Shown here: piece by piece, positions 28,101 through 40,100 of the stretch | Layout of the letters: each line of letters begins with the position of its first letter | How positions within the stretch are numbered: position 1 is the stretch's first letter | From: Gari tellinella | Lineage: Eukaryota; Mollusca; Bivalvia; Cardiida; Psammobiidae | Assembly: GCA_922989275.2 (NCBI GenBank) | Contig: OV277861.1 | Span: 41,480,623 to 41,544,622 of the forward strand | Reading direction: 5' to 3' | DNA: 64,000 nt | Notes under the pieces: generated by a model | The model's database searches: none | Told to the model about the DNA's origin: nothing | What the model saw: the letters and a program-made list of their open reading frames with translations, nothing else | Position numbers and translations under genes: made by a program

Positions 28101-31100
28101 GGACCATAAGGCAAAGCTAGATGCCAAATATAAAAGGTCTGGGTCTTAGGGTTTCAGAGAAGAAGAGTTTTAAAGGTTTATTCCTATATAAGTCTATGTA
28201 AAACTGAAAAGCCCCGGGTGGGGCCATTTTTTACCCTGGGGTCATGATTTAAAAAATCTTGCTAGAGGACCATAAGGCAAAGCTAGATGCCAAATATAAA
28301 AGGTCTGGTCCTTACGGTTTCAGAGAAAAAGAGTTTTAAAGGTTTTCCTATATAAGTCTATGTAAAACTGATAAGCCCTGGGGCGGGGCCATTTTTGACC
28401 CTGGGGTCATTATTTGAACACTCTTAGTAGAGGTCTATAAGGCAAAGCTACATGCCAAATATAAAAGGTCTAGGCCATACAGTTTAAAAGAAAAAGAGTT
28501 TTAAAGGTTTTCCTATGAAAAACTGATAAGCCCCGGGCGGGGCCATTTTTGACCCAGGGGTCATTATTTGAACAATCTTGGTAAAAGTTCACAACATGAT
28601 GCTACATAAGAAATTTGGTTGTCATAGGACTTATGGTTATTGACAAAAAGATGTTTAAAGTTTTGTCTTTAGTTGTCAATATTACGTATATACGGAAAAT
28701 GACCACGCCCTCTGGAGGCCATGTTTTTTGACGGATCATAATTCTTTGAACAATTTGAAAGTATAACAATTAAGAAACATTTTGGTGAAAACCAAATTGA
28801 AATCGGACCAGTCGTTTTTGAGAAGAAGATTTTTTTAGATATTGTGCATGGTTGCCATGGCAACAAGACCGATTTACCCACCCACCTTTTTTTAACAGTT
28901 TTTGAAGCTCACAACTACAGTATGTATCTGACCAAGTTTGGTTAAAATTGAGCCATTGGTTTTAGAGAAGAAGATATTTGAAACAAATTGTGAACAACCG
29001 ACACGGACACCAACACCGACACCGATGTACGACGGACGGCAACCGATCACAATAGCTCACCATGAGCACTTTGTGCTCAGGTGAGCTAAAAACCCAGACA
29101 AGTAAACTAGACTTTATTTTGAAAGATGACTTATCCATTTGAAATTTCATGGGGAAAATGAGTTGGTAGCTACGTGTACTTACATCAGCCTTGTGACCAC
29201 CCTTGTTGCTATCTGATATGTGGCTGTGTTCTCGTTGCTTTTGTTCACAGATTTTTCTAATGGCAATCATCATGGCTTCAACAGACTCCTCATGACACTG
29301 GGGGTTCTCATCCTAATGTATACACAACAAACATAGATGTATAGATCGATTTTATTGACCTGGCAGGGCGGAGTTTCGATACGGACCTTTGCATTTCAAC
29401 TTTGGGGCCGACAACACGCTCTTTTATTACCGTTGTTGTGTGCCGGTTTTTTCTCAACATTACATATCAATGGACATTTTGACAGAAAGAAGATAATGAA
29501 GAAGGTCAAACAGCTTGAATCCAGATCAGCCGCCACTGTACGCGGCGTCTGATCTTGATTCAAGCATTAAAGCTGTTTGCAAATGTTAACCAAGCAATTA
29601 ATTTCTCTTCCAATAACAATTCCCTACGAACAACACACGCAATCTTTGTCTTCCAATTGCACGTGGATATTGGTGCATGCATAAATTGTGTTTTTTCAAG
29701 TTAAAAGTATCGGACAATAACAATATAATACGGAACTATACCTATCTACTCTAAAATCAAAAGTAAATTAGCTTATCTATGCCAAAGGTTAGCTCCGCCC
29801 TGCCAGTTGAATAAAATTGGCCTCTATAATCAGTTTACATGGTGTACAAAATCTACTATAGAAGACACTGCTGTCCAGGGTTCCAGATAAGAGTGGGTAA
29901 ACTGAGTATTTCGGATAATTTTTCTCAGTTATGTTTCCACCAAACCCTATGTTGTGACCACTCATTAGAATTGTCTCAAAGATATAAGGTTTATTGGAGA
30001 AATAAGGAAATTAGTATTTGAATCATGCACCTTTTCTATAGCCCTGTTACACATTATACTAGCTTATCAACAACAGCAAAACCACTTTGTACTAACAAAG
30101 CTGAGCACTCTAAGGGCATTAATTTTCCCTCCCTATAACAACTCCCTCTGAACAACACACACACTCTTTGGTCTCCCATTGGTTGTTATTGTAGAGAGAG
30201 AGTACTGTATCACTATAGAAACCAATGTATACCTGTAGAGCATGGTATAGTTCTGTGGCCTCTTTCTCCGGTAGTTGCTGGATTCTCTTACACAATAGAC
30301 TGTAGGCATTCTCTGGGGACATACCTGAAATACATACATAAACATGTCCATATGCTTTACTTTCATCGTGCCTTAAGCAGTCACCTGCCTTTAACACAAG
30401 ATTACTATACATTTAATCCTTTACCCCATAGACTGTTTCTAGTTATCAACCCAGTTCGATATCATAACAGATGGTAGCATAATGCAGGCTGAAAGTAATG
30501 CAGAATGTGCTTTAACGAACTTTATTTCCAACCTGCTTTAACCCTTTACCCCATAGCCTGGTATTTTAGTTTTGAAGACAGGTGATCACTTAAAGCAGGT
30601 TGAAAGTAAAGCAGAATGTGCCTTAAGGCACATTCTGCTTTACTTTCTGCCTGCTTCAAGCTAAAATCTGCTAGGCTATATAAAATACATGTGTATTTGT
30701 AATGGTAATTGTTCATGAGGGTATAAACTGGAACTATTTTCTTCAGCGGATGAATAAATTAAATACGCTAAAAGTCGCTTCTATGGGGGAAAGGGTTAAG
30801 TGGTCACCTGTCTCAAAAAAAGAAACAGGCTATGGGGTTATGGGTTATCCTTATCCACTACCATCATAGCCTGTTTTCAGAGTTCTTGACAGGTGGTCTC
30901 TTAACCCTGCTTTAAGCTACCATCTTCTAGGATAAAACAAGACTGCTTTCAATAAATGCTTATGCTCCAGGTGGAATCCTGGACATTATATTTTGAATCT
31001 TTTCTTAGTTCAAATTAGGTCATTGTCAAGGTCAAATTGAGGATGGGTAATATGGGTGAATTGGTAATGGTCCACGGCAATAACTTTTTAAGTATCAAAG

Positions 31101-34100
31101 CATTGTAGTCAGCAGTGTTGACGCTAGATAAAATATGGTTAACAAAGAATTGAAAAGCCCATTAAAAACATTCTCCGAAATCCAAATTTAGTCAAGGTCA
31201 AGGCCAAATCAAAGTTGGGCAATATATGTAGATTGGTAGTGGTGAAAGGCAACAACTGTTTAAGTATTAAATCATTGTAGTCAGTTGTGTTGACTCTATT
31301 AAATGAAAGGTGCAAGGTGGAGTAATAGATAGATTAAAGGAGTAAAAAGGCCTATATCTATTGGGTAATGGGGTATTTAATTTAATTCTTACCATGATAG
31401 CGGCGGATATGTCCCACACACTGATTACTTATGCAATCAGTTTTGATCCAGATGAGATGCCGCATAACGCAGCATCTCATCAGGATCAAAACTATTTGCC
31501 ATTCTGACCCTGTTTTGATTTTTTTTTTTTTTTAAATTCTAATTTTAGAACAGCAGCAGACGACAATAATTGTTTCAGACGAAAAAATGACCCAGCATGC
31601 AAAGAATTAACACAGGTTTGATTGTACCTCAGTAAGCTGTCCATTCTACAGGGCTCCCATTTTTCAGGATTTTTCTGAAATCTTCTGATTCTTTTCCAAG
31701 CAGATGGTAGCTTAAAGCAGGCTAAAAGTAAAGCAGAATGCGCTTAAGGCGCATTCTGCTTTAATTTCAAACTGCTTTAAGTAATCACGCTTGAAAAATA
31801 GAAAATTTGGAAATCTTAGGATTTTTCAAGATCAACGTATGGCAGCTCCAGGGCTCCAGATAAGGGGAGTATTTCAAAAACAAAAACCTTTATTTTTGCT
31901 TTAAACCTTATGGTGTCACAACTTATTAGAATCGTCTCGAAAAGACAATTCTAATGAGTGGTAACACCATAGGATTTGGTGCTGTATGAGTGAGAAAAAA
32001 TTGGATTTGTTCAGAATACTACCTCTTATCTGGAGCCCTGCAGCTCTAATTCAAACTTTACCATTTATGTCCTGACACAGTTTATGGTACTGCTGGAGAG
32101 GACAGTTGATACAGATCTGTTGGGTTTGTAAACGACTTTGTTCATAGGCAGTCTGGAAGGACGTTCTCAAGGCCTGCATGATCTCGTCCACCTATACAAT
32201 GGTAAAATATTACACAGTTGTAATAAAAGTGTAAATATTACATGTGTAATTTAATTCAAGTGTACATATTGCACAGGTGTAAAACAAAGGTATATATTTC
32301 ACTGTGTAACACCCTTCTCCAGTTGACATCCATATTCACTCCAGCTGACTTTCATATACAACAGCCCCTCAAACAACGATTCTCTCCTTACAACAATGAT
32401 TGCTGCTGTTTCCCAAGACAATTATGTCTAACCGTTTCACTGTTGCAATATCCTCTGCTTAAAGTTGTCCTCTGCTGCTTTTTTTCAAAGTCACATATTG
32501 AGTTTTTGACCAAAAATCACACGCGTGGCAAACAGCTTCAATGCTGATCAGATGGTGGCATCTGATCTGGATTCAAGTTGTTTGTAAATGTAAGCCAAAT
32601 GGTGCTAAGCACTCTAAGGATATTTTTTCCCTCCCTATAACGACTCTCTCCAAACAACACACACAATCTTTGTCTCCCATTTGGTGTTGATGTAGAGAGG
32701 AAACACTGTATCTAACTCAATTCACTATAAACATCTATCATTTGAAATAAATAAGTAAGCTAAATGTGCCCCATATTAAGTAGTTTTGGGGCATAAAAAT
32801 AAGGATAATTTCACAATAAAAGGGTGAAGACACATGTTAGATGATCCTGTAAGAAAACAGTGTAGATCCTGATCAGACAGCTCCTTAAGAAGCTGTCTGA
32901 TCTGTTTCTACACTGTTTTCAGGAAGCCTCTATATGCTATTAGCAAGGGAAAGGTTAATACAAATAGTCAAAACTCGACAATTCGAAATTGCGTTAGTTC
33001 GAATATACCCATATTTCAAAGTTAAAATGTGGCTTAGCCACGTCTTAACTTTAAATACGGGTATGTTTGACTTAATTTTAGCTAGACCCATGCACTTATC
33101 GAAATTCATCTTATGAAATACTGGTAGGATCGATTTAAGTGAGTTCGAAGTATCGAGTTTCGACTGTTGTAATGCAATCATAACTGTAAGGATTTGTTGT
33201 GAAAGCTTTTTGAATCCGTATAAAAAGAATTCAAAACATGGGATGTATCTCGGCTATTCCAATGAGAACAATGTTTTGCTGAGCTATGCTAAATACCCCT
33301 TGCTAGTGGTGTAGTATCCATTTAATGCCCTTTTACTCTTTCCTCCCTGAAACTTTAAATGAGCAATTCCAGTTTCCATTTTAGTCTAGTCCTTTTCTGA
33401 CTTTTAAGGATTGTTTTTGTCAATGTTTGGCATTACAACAAACAGTGAAGACCCTGATCAGAGGGCTCCTTTTGGAGCCCTCTGATCTGGGTCTTTACTG
33501 TTTGCATAGGACAAGTGTACTTCTCACATGTACACTGTTTGAAAAGGATGTCTATATGCGGGACTAGGGTTCAAAGGATTAAGCAATTACTCAACAGATG
33601 GGCACTAGGACACACCAACCCTTTCAATGATGACTCTCCAAATAGACTCTTACATTTTCTAAATAATGTCAATTTCCAATGACAGTCATGAGGGTGAATT
33701 GTCCCAATACATATGGGCCGTGTCGTGACAAAACCTGCCTTAATGACATAGCGTCATAACGTCGGAAAACCCCGATAAAGTTTGACGTCATAATTTTCAG
33801 TAAAAGTGCCGCGCAATTTCACCTTGACATTCAATAGATCGGATTTTCTTAGTTCAATACCACCATAAATACCTGGATAAATGGACAACGATTTAGAGGT
33901 GAGTTTAGATCTACATTTTATTCTTCTTATTATAATTATTCTATGCACAGGTCCCTAGATCTAGAATTCCAAGCGTAGAGCTGTTTAAGGAAAAAGTGAA
34001 ACGTAAACAAACATGACCCCTCCCCTCTCACAACAGGGTCAGCTATCGTTAGCTGTATGCTTTCACTTTCCTTTCTCAAACATTTACACTCATGTATATA

Positions 34101-37100
34101 TGCAGACAAAAATGCATTTTTTTTAATCGACATTAATTCTACATTTCTCTCTATATTTTAATCCGGAGTGGAATCCGAACTTTGAATACTGGTGTCTGGA
34201 GGCTTTGTGAATCTATTTTTAGATCGCCAAGCACACTTTAATTATGAAAAGTTGAAGCTTGTTTGACGTTTTTTTTCTGTAGATTTTATGTAAATGGTCG
34301 TGAATTAATTAGATCTAGATGTGTTAATTTAACTAACAATAAACAATTGATAGAATGGTATATTATTCATTGGCACTTGCATTAGTTTTTGTTTTCACTC
34401 ACGAAATTATTCAAGTAACCAAATCAACGTCGAGAATATTACAACGTCCCCTTGGTCCAGCGGATATGTACCTCGTTTTCCAAGCCGGAGTATCGGAGTT
34501 CAATTCTTGCTAAAGGCGATGATATTTTTTCTCTACTTTTTGCTGTTATTGTTATTTCATCAACGTAATAACTCGTTTTAGATCAGTAACACAGCTTTCA
34601 TGTTATATAATAATACCTACAATGTCAATTAATTCCATTTCGGACGAAAAAATGACCACTGTCATTGAAAATGAAAACATGGCATCTCTCTTAGATCTAT
34701 GAATTTTTGGATTGTTTATCTTATGGGGCCTTCAAATACACGGAATTTCTACGATTTCCTTACAGATGGCACACGTTCGTAAAAGTATACAGTTCCTTAC
34801 GATTGATTCCACTTTTAAGAGTGAATTAAGATTTCTTACGAGTTGTTACGGGCTATTTACGGTCTGTTACGAGTTGTTACGTGCTATTTACGGTTTCTTA
34901 CTAGTTATTACAATATATTTACGGCAAAACTCACCTGCGTTATTTAGCAGTCGCACCTGTTTGTAACTACCTGAACGTCTTTCAAATAAAGGTCACTCGA
35001 TACAAGTTTGATTGTACTTACCCCTTCACTGCCTTAACCCGAGTACAATGATTACTTGCAAAGGGTTTGGATTCTGATCAGGCGTCGCGTAACGCGGCAT
35101 CTGGTCAGGATCCAAACTGATTGACACTACATTTTATACTCCTTCAATCAAAATACCTTACATTAAACGCAAACGAAAATTGTTCAAAGCTCATTACGTG
35201 ATGACAGTGAATGGGCTTAATCGTAAAACGAACGTAATATCACTGCCTGCAACAATTGACGTGTGCTACTGTTATTATATAAGATTTTTCTAAAATTTCT
35301 CAAACTATTAGATAAGAGTCTCAATCAGAGTAAGTCCTGATGATAGGTAGCGTCACGCGCAGTCTAATCTGGATGTTAACTGTTTGCAACTGTTAGGGTT
35401 ACGTGATGTTACGAACGAGTTACGAGAAGTTGCGGATTGTTACGGATTATTTACGAGTTGTTTACGGAAAAGTCCATCCGTGGTCTATCGTAGTCTATCG
35501 TAGAAAAGTTTTTGACATGTCAAAAAAATTGATTTTCGTCTTACGGAGGCTTACGGATTGTCGTCGAGTTTTGCGTATGGTAACGGATTGTTTACGGACA
35601 TCTGCGATGTATTTACGGCTGTTAACGATTTATTTCCAGACGTTTGCGATTGACTACGGTTTGGAGATAAGAAACATGCGTGTATGTGAAGGCACCTTCA
35701 TGAGTTGTAACGATTTACCTATTAAGAGAACTGACGCGTTTGACCATTTGAGGACCAAAAGGTATTCAAATTCTAATGTGTCATCATTCGATAACTGGCA
35801 TGAGGTGAGAGAACATCGACATGACTGAAAAAAATATTTCACAGAGATTTTTGTGGCCTTTTTGACAAGAGTATGCCCTTTTTACGGAAAATCTCAACGA
35901 TAATACCACGGATGACTACGAACACGTTACGCGGGGTTTACGGATCATTGCGGGCTGTTTACGGAGGATAACGTGTTGTTACAACTGGTTTGCGATACTC
36001 AACGGATCGTTTTTATGAGTGATTTACGGAAGAATAACTCCGTAGACAATCGTAAGAAAAAATTTGACATAACAAAACGGGCATCTTCTTCCACGAATCC
36101 TTACGGATACTTGTGAGTTATTTACGGACACTACTGGATCATTTGCGGATGCTTACGATTGACTACGAGTTTGCAATCCGTAAGGAATCGTTAGAAAAAT
36201 CTGTGTATGTGAAGGCTCCATAAACTTCTCGTATAATTATATATTTGAGTTTTCTTACAAAATTGTGCTTATAATGTTTCTTTTTGAGGTCATCAAAACC
36301 AAATTTGCTAGACGTTGATTTAGGTATTAATATTCTATGTAGATTAACTCGTTGATTGAAGATTGAGTACCACATGCAGGTTCCAGGCCACGCCAGATGT
36401 TAAATAGACAGCGGCCTCGCCAACATTAAAAAGTTATATAGGTATAATAAATTGAAAACTACTTGATAATAAGGCAAGTTCTTTCAAAGATCATTTTGAT
36501 GGCCTAGGTATATTTAACAGTTATACAGTCATATCTGCGGTCGCATTACGCCGTGCTAAAGTGTCTTTAAAACCTAAATAGGTTGGGTAACTCGGCGTCT
36601 CGAACGCACAAAAGCTTTTAGTCAATTTGAACCATTTACAAATTAAACGATTTATTGCTGCCTAAATGTGCTACATATTTTATTAGGTATAAATCTGTTT
36701 TTATACACTTTTTTATTTTAGACGCTCCGACTGCGACACGCTTGCCCAGCTTTCAGAGAGACTTGTGGACATGTCGACGTTCAGTAACTAAGGCGAATTT
36801 GTACACATGAATGTATTTTTTTCTCTCACAGGAAGTACCAGTACTTTAGGTTTGTATCCACCGAACCTGGCGTGGTTTCTGTACGGACGGGGCAGACGAA
36901 GAGGAAGCCTACTTCAATATCTTAAGGGATCCAGCCTACCGCTTCCCTGCCATGTAGTGCGACCAGTAGCTGCAATGGATCCGCCGGCACTGAGCCAGGC
37001 GCGACAGTCGTACTTGCACAGGATGTCAGACCAGTCTTTCAAGACGTCACGTGTCCAGACTTATAAAAACATTTTTTTTGTTGAATGATGTTACTGTATG

Positions 37101-40100
37101 ATGTTATAATCAATGTATCATGTCCGTTGAACATTATCGTTTCTAATTAATACATACCGATCGCGTACCGAGTCCAGGAAGTGCGAGTAGATCTGGAGCG
37201 TTATGTAGACCCCGTTTTATATGATTTTGCACTATCGTAAAAATCACATGGGTCTACACGGCATTCCCAGGACTTCGCGTACTTTTCTGGACTCAGCTTG
37301 TGATCAGTATAGACAAATAAATCAATAGTCGTTTACTATTTAGTTATTATTTTTCGTAAAATTAGTTATGCTATATGATGGCTATAGACTAATTAATGTT
37401 GAGATCTTTAGAACAGTGATATTGACCGAGGATGAATAGGCCTTCTCGAACTTAGCCCTCGACCAATTTGACATTTCTCAGGTCATCAAAACTATATACC
37501 GACCTCAACATTAGTCTATAAGTGAAAAGTATATCAAATACACAGGTCCAAGTCGTCCCCATGAAGTTTAAATCGATGTCCCGGAGCGAAAATTGTGTAA
37601 ACGTTAATTCACTATGACGTCTATGAGTGCGTGACAAAGTTGACGTTGAATTGACGTCATGTTATCAGAATGTTACCTCATACCGCATTTTTAAAAACTT
37701 CATATCATTAGAGGTACATAGCGCATCATGATAAAAATAACATGGTTGGAAAGAGAATTAAATGATGTAAAAGAAAATGCAAAAAAGCCAAAATCGATTT
37801 TTTTGTCATTAAGGCAGGTTTTGTCGTGACACGGCCCATATTTATTCATTTAAACCATCTGATATGGGTCTACACTGTTTGCATGTGAATGTACAGTACT
37901 CCCTCCCCATAACAGCCTACAATGATTCCCTCCTTACAACAATGCCTGTGGCTGTTCCCTTAATAAGACAATTATGTCCATACTTTTCACGGCTGCAATA
38001 TTGTCTGCTTAAAATTGTCATCTGCTGTTTTTTCTCAAAGTCACATATTGGACATTTTGACAGAAAAAACAATGTCAAGTGACAAACAGCTTGAATCCAC
38101 CTGACATAAGATACACAGCCCTTATTATAACCCTTTACCCTATAGCCTGTTACTGGTTTAGAAGACAGGTGATCACTTAAAGCAGACTGAAAGTAAAGCA
38201 GAATGCGCATTCTGCTTTACTCTCAGCCTGATTTAAGTTATGATCTGCTAGAAAATATTTCTTATGGTATATATTCATGACTGTACAAAATGGAATTATT
38301 TGCTTCAGTGATGGAATAAATTAAAGGCGTAAAAATGAGTATTTCCAGAGCAATGTGGTAATCACCCTGGGATGGACATTGTCAACTCACCAGTTCCGGG
38401 GAACAACATTTCAATAAGTGACAAATTAGAAGACTACCAGGTTCTCTCGAGATGAAGCCAAACGAATCCGCCCTGATATTTCCCTGAAACAAAAAAAATG
38501 TCCAAATTGAAATGGATTTCTAACTCTACCAACATACAGTCAATCTTGTGTGTAGCAGAAATTCAAAACAACTATACCAGTCTTTATTACAGGTAGTAGC
38601 TTAAACATTTACCCCATAGCCAGTTTCTTTTTTGAAGACAGGTGACAACTTACAGCCTTTAAAGGTACATTCTGCTTTACTTTCAGCCTGCTTTAAACTA
38701 CCATCTGCTAGGTTATTAGTCATGACTGTATAAATTGGAACTATTTTATTCAGTGGAGGAATAAACTAAATGCACTAAACTGCGCTTCAATTAAGGGGAA
38801 AGAAAAACTAACTCATTTTTCCCTGAAACTTAAATAGACAATTCCAGTTTCTACTCCTGTCTACCAGTTGTTTATTTTTGACTATTTCAAATTGTTGGGT
38901 TTTTTTTGTTGCAATATACAATGTACTCCAAAATTACAAGCAGAGAACACCCAGGTCAGAGGGCTCCTTTGGGGGTGTTCTGATCCGGGTCTACACTGTT
39001 TGCATATGACAAGCATACCTTTCACAGGTGCACTGTTTGTATTGGATGCAAACACTCCTTATTAGGGTTCAATAGCTAAATATTTACAATCGCCCCATTC
39101 AATTCCATTGACAAAAAGTGTGTTCATTTCATATAAACACCAATTTTCGAGAGGGCGGGACTTGTGGAAAAGTTTCGAAGGGGAGGCGGGGCATATGCAG
39201 TTTTCATTCGCGAATTAATATTTGGAACTTGGGGCAGCAAACATTTGGCGGATTTTTCCAAAATTTATTCTCAACCGATCTATGCCTTCCTACTAGTGGA
39301 AATCATGATTCCCGACTAATATTCTTCTTTATAAATGAGATAAATTGCAAGAAAATTGACATAAGAATTTACCTTATAAACAGCGGCCTATATCTGCGTT
39401 TCTTTATGACAATAAAACCCCGATATATTTATCCTACTTTAAAATTACGTCACTTCTAATGATGTCATAAATCGGCATTTTTCGCGCCAAACTGTCAAGT
39501 TGTTGACAATGGAACTTATTTTTTCTGCTTTCGAATGTACACAGATTCAGTAAATCGGTCATGGCTGTTCCTTATAGGTTACACATTATTCGTGTTATCG
39601 ACCTCTAATATGGATTAAACATACATGCATACTGACAAAATGTTTATTTAATGTTAGAAATTACAGCAAATATATTGTAAATATAAGAAATGAACTGATT
39701 TTTTTCGGCGTTCAAGCGAAATGAACGACAGAAAATTATCGGCAAATTTACCATGAATCGCTAGCGCGATTCATGGTATTTGCCAAAATTTTCTGTCGTT
39801 CATTTCGCTTGAACGCCGAAAAAATCAGTTCATTTCTTAAATGTAGGTAGCAGCTTAATGCAGGTCAAATGCAAGGCAGAGAGCTCCTATAGGATCTTGC
39901 TGCTTAACTTTGCCCTGCATTAAGCAGGCACCTGTCTTCAGAGAGCCTTATCAAAGAGAGGCTGCATAACCCTTTACTCCATAAAAGCACCTTTTAGCAC
40001 ATTTAATTTATTCCTCCACTGAAGAAAAAAGTTCCAATTTATACATACAATGTACATGAATAGGTATTAAAAGAAAAACAAGAGGGCCATGGCCCTTAAT

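Larger units (their letters stand above)
30325..32061 (-). other. Intron 4
   Basis: PBM1 nested within PBM1 (30400-30850). A tandem GTCAAGGTCAAATTGAGG-type unit (31008-31320). Core-2 hairpin GTTTTGATCCAGATGAGATG (31437-31497). R MITE and W MITE. 31330-31430 is not recognised. Confidence 0.75.
33714..37838. mobile_element. 4.1-kb DNA transposon with perfect 35-bp TIRs, TA target duplication
   Basis: 33714-33748 (starting TGGGCCGTGTCGTGACAAAA) and 37804-37838 are exact inverse complements. TA flanks both sides (33712-33713, 37839-37840). The interior holds a tRNA-like stretch, a nested 1.5-kb TTACGG-rich element, a core-2 hairpin (35056-35120), a GC-rich coding-like patch and an imperfect inverted repeat at 37160-37320. 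No transposase frame longer than about 140 codons, so it is probably non-autonomous or has lost its gene. TA duplication fits Tc1/mariner-type or other TA-targeting superfamilies; assignment is open. Confidence 0.85.
32192..38390 (-). other. Intron 3
   Basis: T MITE 32305-32711. Core-2 hairpin 32851-32922 (AAACAGTGTAGATCCTGATC arms). V MITE 32965-33168. PBM2 33331-33582. The 4.1-kb transposon 33714-37838. T half-copy 37889-38100. PBM1 38127-38360 (reverse) ending 30 bp from the exon 3 donor. Confidence 0.8.

Noticed and set aside
29839..30021. 60-codon plus-strand frame near exon 5
   Set aside because: Made of a W MITE fragment; no conservation visible.
35403..35828. 141-codon plus-strand open frame
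   Set aside because: Arises from the TTACGG word repeats; low-complexity, no splice or family support.
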